Of a stretch of DNA of 64,000 nt, positions 36,645 through 44,308 are shown piece by piece. The position numbers and the translations under genes were made by a program. The stretch comes from CAWEBF01 sp963807235 (GTDB lineage: Bacteria > Acidobacteriota > Vicinamibacteria > Vicinamibacterales > UBA2999): NCBI GenBank assembly GCA_963807235.1, contig CAWEBF010000017.1:62001-126000 (forward strand). The letters run 5' to 3'. How positions within the stretch are numbered: position 1 is the stretch's first letter; each line of letters begins with the position of its first letter. The notes under the pieces were generated by a model, which saw only the letters and a list, made by a program, of their open reading frames with translations, was not told where the DNA came from and ran no database searches.

Positions 36645-38057
36645 GTGTCTGTTTCAGTTCAATCACCGCCGGACCAATCGGCCTGGTCCACGCTCAAGGA
36701 AGCCGTTCGCGGATCGCACCTCGACTACACCGAGGCGCCGATAGGCCGCGCGGTGGTCCTGCTGGCCGTGCCGATGGTCCTCGAGATGTTGATGGAGTCG
36801 GTGTTCGCCGTGGTGGACATCTTCTTCGTCGGGCGTCTGGGCGCCGACGCGGTGGCCACGGTGGGGCTGACCGAGTCGCTGATGTTCATCGTGTACGCGC
36901 TGGCCATCGGCATCTCGATTGGCGGCGCGGCCACCGTGGCGCGGCGGATCGGCGAGAAGGATCCAGAACGCGCGGCCGTCGCCGCGGTGCAGACGGTCGT
37001 CCTCGGCGGAGCCGTGGCCGTGATCCTGGGGGCCATCGGCGCCATGTTCGGGCCGCAGCTCATAGCGATGATGGGCGCGAGCGACGCGGTGCTGGCGACG
37101 GGGTCCACGTTCTCGCGCGTGATGCTGGGCGGGTGCGGCACCGTCACGCTGCTGTTCCTGATCAACTCCGTGTTCCGCGGCGCGGGCGACGCGGCCATCG
37201 CGATGCGTGTGCTGTGGTTCGCCAACACGATCAACATTCTGCTGGGCCCGTGCCTCATCTTCGGCCTCGGCCCCTTCCCCGAGATGGGCGTCACGGGCGC
37301 GGCCACGGCCACCACCATCGGGCGCGGCTGCGGCGTGTTGTATCAGCTGTACCACCTGACACGGCCCGGCGGGAGGCTGCAGGTGACGCGCGCGCATTTG
37401 CGAATCGACGGCGACACCATGCGGTCGATCCTCCGCATCTCGGGCACGGCCACGTTCCAGAACTTCGTGAACACCGCGTCCTGGATGGGCATCATCCGCA
37501 TCCTGTCGGGTTTCGGCAGCGCGGCCCTGGCCGGCAACACCATCGGCATCCGGATCGTCCTGTTCGCGCTGCTGCCGTCCTTCGGCGTCAGCAACGCCGC
37601 CGCGACGCTGGTCGGCCAGAACCTGGGCGCGGGACGTCCCGACCGCGCCGAAGCGGCCGCATGGAAGGCGGGCCTCTACAACACGATGTGTCTGGGAGTC
37701 GTGGGCGTGATCTTCCTGGTCTTCGCGCCGTTTCTCATCGGCATCTTCACGTCGGACCCCGAGGTCGTGCCCTATGGCGTGCGCTGCCTGCGGATCATCG
37801 CCGCCGGGTTCTTCTTCTACGGCTACGGCATGGTGCTGACGCAGGCGTTCAACGGCGCGGGCGACACGCGCACGCCGACGTGGATCAACCTGGGCTGCCT
37901 GTGGCTGTGGGAGATTCCGCTGGCCTGGGTGCTCGCGTATCCCGCCGGCCTTGGCCCGACCGGCGTCTTCATCGCCGTGAGCGTCGCGTTCTCGACGCTG
38001 GCGCTCGTGAGCGCGTGGATCTTTTCGAAAGGCAACTGGAAGACCAAGCAGGTATAA
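36645..38057 (+). CDS. MATE-family efflux transporter
   Basis: Multidrug/toxin extrusion transporter of about twelve helices, two similar halves. Typical parts are VLLAVPMVLEMLMESVFAVV, FFVGRLGADAVATVGLTES and, in the second half, LAGNTIGIRIVLFALLPSFG. GTG at 36645 with GGAAC upstream was chosen, giving 470 residues. The same frame is open upstream into the sulfurtransferase; a natural fusion is unlikely, but the start is not certain. Confidence 0.92.
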   Translation: MSVSVQSPPDQSAWSTLKEAVRGSHLDYTEAPIGRAVVLLAVPMVLEMLMESVFAVVDIFFVGRLGADAVATVGLTESLMFIVYALAIGISIGGAATVARRIGEKDPERAAVAAVQTVVLGGAVAVILGAIGAMFGPQLIAMMGASDAVLATGSTFSRVMLGGCGTVTLLFLINSVFRGAGDAAIAMRVLWFANTINILLGPCLIFGLGPFPEMGVTGAATATTIGRGCGVLYQLYHLTRPGGRLQVTRAHLRIDGDTMRSILRISGTATFQNFVNTASWMGIIRILSGFGSAALAGNTIGIRIVLFALLPSFGVSNAAATLVGQNLGAGRPDRAEAAAWKAGLYNTMCLGVVGVIFLVFAPFLIGIFTSDPEVVPYGVRCLRIIAAGFFFYGYGMVLTQAFNGAGDTRTPTWINLGCLWLWEIPLAWVLAYPAGLGPTGVFIAVSVAFSTLALVSAWIFSKGNWKTKQV

Positions 38058-38090
38058 GGCCCAAGGCCTGGCCTTTCGCCTTTGGCCTTG
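38058..38090. repeat. Heptanucleotide array, GCCTTTN words
   Basis: GGCCCAAGGCCTGGCCTTTC and GCCTTTG words lie between two converging genes, directly after the MATE stop. Confidence 0.75.
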
Positions 38091-38096
38091 TTCTTC

Positions 38097-38574
38097 CTAC
38101 GTTCCCGCCTCGAACGCCTTCTTCAGCTCCTGGATATCGATCTTCTTCATCTTCAGCATCGCCTGCATCACGCGGCTGGCGCGCCGCGGATCGGGATCCC
38201 GAAGCATCTCGCCGAGGATCGTCGGGTTGACTTGCCACCACACGCCGAAGCGGTCCTTCAGCCAGCCGCAGGGTCCCTCTTCGCCGCCGTCTGAGAGCCT
38301 CGCCCAGGTACTCGTCCACCTCGGCCTGGCTCTCGCAGTCCACCGACAACGAGATGCCGTCCGTGAACTTGAAGTGCGCCCCGCCGTTCAGGGCGGTGAA
38401 CGGCTGGTCGTTCAGCTCGAAGTCGATCGTCATCACGCTGCCCTTGGCGCCCGGACCAGCCTCGCCGTAGTAGGAGGTGTGGACGATGCGCGAGTTCTTG
38501 AAGATCGAGACGTACTGCTCCACGGCCTCCTGCGCGCGACTCTCGTAGGCGAGAAACGTGGTGATCCTGGGCAT
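38097..38574 (-). pseudogene. VOC/PhnB-family glyoxalase-fold protein, frameshifted
   Basis: The N-terminus (ITTFLAYESRAQEAVEQYVS, FKNSRIVHTSYYGEAGPG) is typical of PhnB-like proteins once called 3-demethylubiquinone methyltransferases. One indel near 38300 interrupts it; the next frame supplies EEGPCGWLKDRFGVWWQVNP and ends AFEAGT with TAG at 38097-38099. Corrected length is about 158 residues. Function is not established for the family. Confidence 0.83.
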
Positions 38575-38607
38575 GCGACCATCCTAGCCGCTGCAGAAAC
38601 CGCGAGC

Positions 38608-39045
38608 TCAGGCGTGCGCGAGCAGCGGCGCGACCGTCACCGAGAAGCCGTGCTGGTTCGGCGCCGCATAGCCCTTGTGCTTGCGGATGCGCGAATAGGG
38701 GATCTCGACCAGCGTGTCCTGACCTGGCTCCGGCTGCGGCTGTACCTGCAGCGAGATGTCCTCGGTGGACGTCGTCAACTGCCTGGCTGATTCCGCCGAC
38801 GTGAACCCCACGACGGTTACTTCGCCGTTGGCCAGCTTGTGGGCCTCGTAGCTCCGGAACGAGCGCTTGACGAAGAGAGGCGCCTCGTCGATCCCCGGAG
38901 AGTAGGTGAAGCCATAGACACTCGGCGGGAGCCGGTTCAAACCGGTGCCTTCCTCCGCGTCCGTCACGATGCGTACCCGATGGGCTTCCCGCAGCCCGGC
39001 TTGTTCGGGCGTGTCTTCGGTGTTGGTGTAGGTGACGCGACTCAT
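38608..39045 (-). CDS. Hypothetical protein
   Basis: A 145-residue protein without recognised motif. It is mixed in composition, soluble, and has no signal peptide or membrane segment (SRVTYTNTEDTPEQAGLREA, then FVKRSFRSYEAHKLANGEVT). Base usage resembles the neighbours. It is 19 bp from msrA on the same strand, and could be co-transcribed with it. Confidence 0.6.
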   Translation of the reverse strand: MSRVTYTNTEDTPEQAGLREAHRVRIVTDAEEGTGLNRLPPSVYGFTYSPGIDEAPLFVKRSFRSYEAHKLANGEVTVVGFTSAESARQLTTSTEDISLQVQPQPEPGQDTLVEIPYSRIRKHKGYAAPNQHGFSVTVAPLLAHA

Positions 39046-39064
39046 CAGTCCGAAATTATAGTGC

Positions 39065-39715
39065 TTACGCCTCTACGCCCACCTGGCAGGTCACGCCGGT
39101 GCCGCCGATCCCACAATAGCCGTGCGGGTTCTTCGCCAGATACTGCTGGTGATAGTCCTCGGCATAGTAGAAGGGCGGCGCGTCGGCGATTTCGGTCGTG
39201 ATCCGCCCGTAGCCGGCCGCGGTGAGCCGATCCTGGTACGCGTCGCGCGAGGCACGCGCGGCCCGGAGCTGCTCCGGCGAATAGCAGTAGACGGCCGAGC
39301 GATACTGCGTGCCCGCGTCGTTGCCCTGCCGCATGCCCTGCGTGGGATCGTGGTTCTCCCAGAACAGCCTCAGCACGGCGTCATACGACGTCACCGCCGG
39401 ATCGAACACCACGAGCACGACTTCGGTGTGCCCCGTCATGCCGGAGCACACTTCCTTGTACGTGGCGTTGGGCGTATAGCCGCCGGCATAACCGACGGCC
39501 GTCGTGTAGACGCCGGCGGCTTGCCAGAACTTGCGCTCGGCGCCCCAGAAACACCCCATCCCGAAGACTGCCTGCTCGAGCCCCACGGGAAACGGCGGCA
39601 CAAGGGAGTGTCCGTTGACGTAGTGCGCTTCCGGCACGGGCATCGCGGTCTCCCGGCCGGGCAAGGCCTGATCCGGACGCGGCAGGCGAAGCGCCGTGGC
39701 AGAGAAGATGCTCAT
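39065..39715 (-). CDS. msrA: Peptide-methionine (S)-S-oxide reductase
   Basis: Repairs oxidised methionine. The active-site GMGCFWGAERKF holds the catalytic Cys55, followed by GYAGGYTPNATYKEVCSG and HTEVVLVVFDP. The NPHGYCG segment near the C-terminus has a recycling Cys. There is no clear signal peptide; the first 24 residues may be overextended, since MPVPEAHYV is a good second start. No msrB is adjacent. Confidence 0.95.
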   Translation of the reverse strand: MSIFSATALRLPRPDQALPGRETAMPVPEAHYVNGHSLVPPFPVGLEQAVFGMGCFWGAERKFWQAAGVYTTAVGYAGGYTPNATYKEVCSGMTGHTEVVLVVFDPAVTSYDAVLRLFWENHDPTQGMRQGNDAGTQYRSAVYCYSPEQLRAARASRDAYQDRLTAAGYGRITTEIADAPPFYYAEDYHQQYLAKNPHGYCGIGGTGVTCQVGVEA

Positions 39716-39732
39716 AGAATCCAGTGTATCGG

Positions 39733-40662
39733 ATGTCCGAGCCCGACAATCGGATTCACTTCACGGCGGATCGCGGCGACGCGAAACTGCGCCTCGACCA
39801 GGCGCTCGTGCGCCGGGTCGGAGGCGACGTGAAGCTGTCGCGCACGCTGGCCCAGCAGTGGATCGTAGCCGGACGCGTCGAGCTGGGCGGCCGGACGGCG
39901 CGGCGCGCATCTCAGCCGCTCGCCGAGGGCACCGACGTCGTGGTCACGCTTCCGGAGGGGGCAGTGCGGCGCGCTCCACCAGAAGCCGAGGCGCTGGATC
40001 TCGACGTGTTGCACGAAGACGAACACCTGCTGGCGATCAACAAGCCGCCAGGTCTCGTGGTGCACCCGACCTACAGGCACGCGTCGAAGACGCTGCTCAA
40101 CGGTGTGCTGTGGCGGCTGCGCGGGCGGGCTGAGGCCCGGCCGGGCGTGCTCACACGGCTGGACAAGGACACCTCGGGTCTGGTGCTGGTGGCGCTGTCG
40201 CCAACGGTGCATGCGACCGTCCAGGCCGACGCGCGCGCGGGCCGCGTGCGCAAACAGTATCTGGCCGTGGTGTCGGGCGTCCCCTGGCCGTCGGCCGGAT
40301 CGATCCAGTTGCCGCTGGGGCGCGACCCCGCAGATCGGCGCCGGGTCGTGGTGCGTACGGACGGCGCCGCCAGCGAAACGCGCTACGACGTGCTGTCGAG
40401 TGGCGGCGGGCGCGCGCTCGTCTCCTGCGAGCTCGTCACGGGGCGCACGCACCAGATCCGCGTGCACCTGGCGTCGTCGGGCTGGCCCATCGTCGGCGAC
40501 GAGCGCTACGGGGCGCCCGACGGTGACATAGCACGACAGGCGCTGCACGCGTGGCGCGTCGAGCTCCCCCACCCGATCACCAGGGTGCGCCTGCGCATCG
40601 AAGCGCCGCCACCGCCAGATCTTCGAGCGATCCTTTCCCAGAGCCTAGAGCCCAGAGCCTAG
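39733..40662 (+). CDS. RluA/RluD-family pseudouridine synthase
   Basis: Converts specific uridines in rRNA or tRNA to pseudouridine. An N-terminal S4-like RNA-binding segment (LDQALVRRVGGDVKLSRTLA) precedes the catalytic motif TRLDKDTSGLVLVAL with the essential Asp, and GRTHQIRVHLASSGWPIVGD. The last residues (SQSLEPRA) and the TAG stop are encoded by a GCCTAGA heptanucleotide array. ATG at 39733 was chosen over GTG at 39724. Target site unknown. Confidence 0.92.
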   Translation: MSEPDNRIHFTADRGDAKLRLDQALVRRVGGDVKLSRTLAQQWIVAGRVELGGRTARRASQPLAEGTDVVVTLPEGAVRRAPPEAEALDLDVLHEDEHLLAINKPPGLVVHPTYRHASKTLLNGVLWRLRGRAEARPGVLTRLDKDTSGLVLVALSPTVHATVQADARAGRVRKQYLAVVSGVPWPSAGSIQLPLGRDPADRRRVVVRTDGAASETRYDVLSSGGGRALVSCELVTGRTHQIRVHLASSGWPIVGDERYGAPDGDIARQALHAWRVELPHPITRVRLRIEAPPPPDLRAILSQSLEPRA

Positions 40663-40670
40663 AGCCTGTC
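40640..40670. repeat. Heptanucleotide array, GCCTAGA words
   Basis: AGAGCCT and AGAGCCC words overlap the end of the pseudouridine synthase gene and contain its stop codon at 40660-40662. Confidence 0.8.
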
Positions 40671-40723
40671 ACCTGTGGGCCGTGTGCCTGGATCCCCCAC
40701 ACGGCTAAGCTACGATTGATCCG

Positions 40724-42253
40724 ATGCTCCAGGGAGTTTCCAGACGCAGGTTCATTCAAGGCGCGGCGGCTGCCGTCGCGTGGCCGCGGCTTGCCGGCGC
40801 GCGCCAGGCCGAGCCCGCGTCGCGGCTGTTTCGTCACGGTGTCGCCAGCGGCGATCCGTTGGCTGACCGCGTCGTCATCTGGACTCGCGTCACCTCGCCG
40901 GCAGACGCCTCGAAGGTCCGCTGGCGCGTCGGCACCGACGAGAAGCTGAGCAACGTGGTCGCGACGGCGACCGTCGAGACCTCGCCGCTGCGAGACCACA
41001 CCGTCAAGGTAGACGTCCCGGGCCTGGCGCCGGGGCGGACCTACTACTACGCGTTCGATGCCGACGGCGATACCTCCGCGATCGGCCGTACGAAGACCCT
41101 GCCTGCAGACTCGGCCGACCGCGTGCGGCTCGCCACGGTGTCCTGTTCGAACTACCCCGCCGGTTACTTCAACGTGTATCGCTGCGTGGCGAATCGGTCC
41201 GATCTCGACGCCGTGCTGCACCTGGGCGACTACATCTACGAGTTCGCCAACGGCGTGTACGGCGACGGATCCGATTCCGGGCGGATTCCGCTGCCGGCCG
41301 GCGAGGCCACGACGCTCGTGGATTACCGCTCGCGCTACGCCACCTATCGCACCGACATCGACCTGCAGGCCGCTCACGCGGCCCACCCCTTCATCGCCGT
41401 CTGGGACGACCATGAGATCGTGAACGACGCGTGGCGCGGCGGCGCTCCCACGCACAAGGGCAGCGACGCCGACTGGCGCGTCCGCCAGGGTGCCGCGTAC
41501 CAGGCGTACCTCGAGTGGATGCCCGTTCGCGAGACCACGGCTCCAGGCATCCGGCTGTACCGGGACTTCCGCTTCGGCGGTCTGGTGGACCTGCTGATGC
41601 TGGACACCCGCGGGCTGCGCGATCGGCAGGCGCGTTCGCGCGATTCGATCGGCGCCAATGCTCCGGGCCGGACGCTGCTTGGCGCGGACCAGGAAACATG
41701 GCTCTTCAATACCCTGCGGCGTTCGCAGCAGGCTGGAACCACCTGGCGCATGCTCGGGCAGCAGATCCTGTTTGCCCCAATCGCGCCCGCCGGTACGGCG
41801 CCGCAGAACGTGGACGTGTGGGACGGTTACCCGGTGGCGCGGGCGCGCGTGTTCGACTTCCTGGAGCGCGAGAAGATCTCCGACCTGGCCGTCCTGACCG
41901 GCGACATCCACAGCTCGTGGGCGATGGACGTCCCACGCAATCCGTTCCGCGGCTACATGCCGCAATCGGGGGCCGGCTCGTTGGCCGTGGAGTTCGTGAC
42001 GCCGGCCATCAGCTCACCCCCCTTCTTCGCCGGAGCCGGCATGCGGGAGTCCAGCGCGCTGCTCCGGCTGGCGACGCCTCACTTGAAGTTCCTGGAAGGC
42101 GACAGCCGCGGATACGTCGTGTTGGACGTAGACCGCAAGCAGATTCAGGCCGACTGGTACTTCGTCCCGACTGTGGAGAAGCGGAGCGACGCCGAGACGC
42201 GCGCCATGCGCTTCGTGTGCGAACGCGGATCGTCGCGGCTTTCGAGCGCCTAG
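40724..42253 (+). CDS. phoD: PhoD-family alkaline phosphatase/phosphodiesterase
   Basis: Exported phosphate-scavenging enzyme. A twin-arginine signal (SRRRFIQGAAAAVA) directs it through Tat. Metal-site motifs are VSCSNYPAGYFNVYR, HLGDYIYEFANG, VWDDHEIVNDAW and LTGDIHSSWAMD, all intact. It has 509 residues. PhoD enzymes use Ca and Fe and attack phosphodiesters or monoesters. No phosphate regulon genes adjoin; ppk1 lies 12 kb away. Confidence 0.93.
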   Translation: MLQGVSRRRFIQGAAAAVAWPRLAGARQAEPASRLFRHGVASGDPLADRVVIWTRVTSPADASKVRWRVGTDEKLSNVVATATVETSPLRDHTVKVDVPGLAPGRTYYYAFDADGDTSAIGRTKTLPADSADRVRLATVSCSNYPAGYFNVYRCVANRSDLDAVLHLGDYIYEFANGVYGDGSDSGRIPLPAGEATTLVDYRSRYATYRTDIDLQAAHAAHPFIAVWDDHEIVNDAWRGGAPTHKGSDADWRVRQGAAYQAYLEWMPVRETTAPGIRLYRDFRFGGLVDLLMLDTRGLRDRQARSRDSIGANAPGRTLLGADQETWLFNTLRRSQQAGTTWRMLGQQILFAPIAPAGTAPQNVDVWDGYPVARARVFDFLEREKISDLAVLTGDIHSSWAMDVPRNPFRGYMPQSGAGSLAVEFVTPAISSPPFFAGAGMRESSALLRLATPHLKFLEGDSRGYVVLDVDRKQIQADWYFVPTVEKRSDAETRAMRFVCERGSSRLSSA

Positions 42254-42261
42254 AACAACAG

Positions 42262-42684
42262 TTACAGACCGATGACGGCCCTCAGCTGCAGCAGCGCGTC
42301 GCGCGCAAGCTGCAACCCGGCCGGCACCAGCATCGCGGCGCCGGCCACCACCACCGCGTCCACGCTGGCGCGCACACGGGGCAGGTGGTGCCAGCGCGCC
42401 ACGACCACGAGGAGTGGAATCGCCGCGAGCGCCGGCGTCACGAGCGCCAGCCACCCGACGAACGCGCCGGGCCAGCCGGCGGCCATATAGCCGACCGACA
42501 CCACGTAGGTGCCCACCGGCCCGGGCGTGGAACGGCTGACGAGCACGGCCTGACTCAATTGGTCGTCCGCCAGCACACGATGTGTCACCACCAGATCCTC
42601 GCGAATCTGGGGCAGCGAGCCCATGCCGCTGAACGAGGTCACGGTGGCCTTGAGCAGCAGCCCATAGAGCAGCCACAGGCTCAT
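42262..42684 (-). CDS. Chromate transporter, second half protein
   Basis: A 140-residue membrane protein matching one half of ChrA, with the family's conserved N-terminal block (LLKATVTSFSGMGSLPQIRE). It couples by ATGA to the other half-protein at 42681-43232. Split ChrA pairs are known and act as heterodimers to export chromate, or possibly sulfate-like anions. Start fixed by the overlap. Confidence 0.85.
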   Translation of the reverse strand: MSLWLLYGLLLKATVTSFSGMGSLPQIREDLVVTHRVLADDQLSQAVLVSRSTPGPVGTYVVSVGYMAAGWPGAFVGWLALVTPALAAIPLLVVVARWHHLPRVRASVDAVVVAGAAMLVPAGLQLARDALLQLRAVIGL

Positions 42685-43232
42685 GCCGCCTCCCTGGGCG
42701 CAGGCGAGACCGCCCCGAAGACCGCCGCGACGAGGAGGACCCGAACCGGGGAGATGCCGGCGGCAAACAACATCACGGCCCCCACGGTGATGGCCATTGC
42801 CCAGACACGCCGGGCGCCCAGGACGTACGGGCGCACCAGGGCCCACGCGCTCGCAAGAATCAGCGCAGCAGCCGCGAGCGTGGCCACGGCCAGCGCCGCG
42901 CGAACGCTGGGCGATTCAACGAGCCGGGAGATGGCGGCGCTCAACAGCGTCACCGCCACCGAGCCGGGGACCGATGCCGCCGCAAGAGCCACGGCCGCTC
43001 CACCCATGCCACCGATACGCCACCCGAACGCCGCGCAGTAGGCCAGCACGTTCGTCCCCGGCGTGAAGCGCGATACCGCGACCAGCAGCCCGTGCCCCGT
43101 GTCGTCCAGCCAGCCTCGCCGCGTAAACGATCGACGCATCAGTTCGATCGCCGGCATGCCGCCGCCAAGCGTGCGATTGGCATCCTTCACCATCTGCCAG
43201 CCCAGCGACGAAAGGCTCGGCCGGCCGGTCAC
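42681..43232 (-). CDS. Chromate transporter, first half protein
   Basis: A 183-residue ChrA half-protein. The family block is RRGWLDDTGHGLLVAVSRFT followed by PGTNVLAYCAAFGW. Start is GTG at 43232, overlapping the stop of the glycosidase gene as GTGA, so the far longer upstream frame is rejected. Together with its partner at 42262-42684 it forms a complete transporter. Confidence 0.85.
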   Translation of the reverse strand: MTGRPSLSSLGWQMVKDANRTLGGGMPAIELMRRSFTRRGWLDDTGHGLLVAVSRFTPGTNVLAYCAAFGWRIGGMGGAAVALAAASVPGSVAVTLLSAAISRLVESPSVRAALAVATLAAAALILASAWALVRPYVLGARRVWAMAITVGAVMLFAAGISPVRVLLVAAVFGAVSPAPREAA

Positions 43233-44308
43233 AGCCCGCACCTCGAGTTGACGAGCTCGGGATGCGCGCGCGCGAAACGGGCCAGGGGTTCCCGCGGCAA
43301 CGGACCGTAATGGTCGGTGCCACTGAAGCTCCACGGCCACGCGCCCGCGTAGCCCTGGGCCACCGCGAACTCCAGGTAGTCGTCGAGCGTCGTGGGCGGA
43401 GGCGTCGCCCCGGGCGGGTGACGTTCGGGGCCGTTGCCAGGAAACTCTCCGAGGAGCAGCGGACGCGCGCCGGCGTGCGACGCGGCAGGCGTGCCGAAGA
43501 TGTCGGTATCCCGCAATGGGTGCCGGAGGTCCGGATAGGAGTGCACCTGCAGCAGGTCGAGGCCGAGCGCGGGATCGTCCCACGCCCACAGGTTGCGAAG
43601 CCGGGCGCCGCCGAGCGTGGTCAGCGCATCGCTTTCCGCGTGGACCAGCCCGCTGAAGCGCGCGATCAACTCCGCCACGATCGCAAATGGCACCGGCCGC
43701 GGCACGTGCCGGCTGCGATCGGCGTCCCACTCGTCGATCACGAAGTCGGGCTCGTTCATGAACTCGTAGGCGGCGACGCCCGCGGTGAGGTCAGCACGCG
43801 TCCCCGAGGGGCCGTACCTGCGTACGATCGGGCCCAGCACGCGATCGAACAGGCGATCGCGCCCCTCGGCGGAATGCAACACGCCGGCGCGTCCCTCGGG
43901 CAGCGTGATCCGGAGGCTCTCGCCCGTCACCGGGTCCACGACGGCTCCGGTCAACCCTTCGTAGAACCATCGGTGGTCCAGCATGACGAACACCACCCGG
44001 ACGCCGCTGTCCACCGCAATCGCCAGCGCGGTGTCGAGGTCGTGCAAGACGTGGGGATCGAGGCCCTCGGGCAGCCCGCGATCGTCGAAGACGATGCCGC
44101 TCCGGCCGTCGCAGAACAGGAACCAGCGTGTGACCGTGAAGCCCAGGCTCGCCATCTCCGCGAAGTCGCGCGCGACCGCATCGCGCCGCGTCGAAACGCC
44201 CAGGTGCGACCCCCAGACGTTGGCGCCGAAGTCGAGCCCGTAGAACGCGGTGGTGCCGTCGAACGACCACGGGTAGTTGCACCCGTGCCAGTAGGGACGA
44301 ACGGTCAC
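43229..44308 (-). CDS. GH5-like (cellulase/mannanase-type) glycoside hydrolase
   Basis: TIM-barrel glycosidase. The acid/base Glu is in AYEFMNEPDFVID and the probable nucleophile Glu in RPLLLGEFPGN, the spacing expected for clan GH-A. The N-terminus (RPYWHGCNYPWSFDGTTAFY) also fits. There is no signal peptide, so it would act in the cytoplasm on imported sugars, or start sites are misread. Start GTG at 44308 overlaps the VWFA stop as GTGA. Substrate unknown. Confidence 0.8.
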   Translation of the reverse strand: MTVRPYWHGCNYPWSFDGTTAFYGLDFGANVWGSHLGVSTRRDAVARDFAEMASLGFTVTRWFLFCDGRSGIVFDDRGLPEGLDPHVLHDLDTALAIAVDSGVRVVFVMLDHRWFYEGLTGAVVDPVTGESLRITLPEGRAGVLHSAEGRDRLFDRVLGPIVRRYGPSGTRADLTAGVAAYEFMNEPDFVIDEWDADRSRHVPRPVPFAIVAELIARFSGLVHAESDALTTLGGARLRNLWAWDDPALGLDLLQVHSYPDLRHPLRDTDIFGTPAASHAGARPLLLGEFPGNGPERHPPGATPPPTTLDDYLEFAVAQGYAGAWPWSFSGTDHYGPLPREPLARFARAHPELVNSRCGL

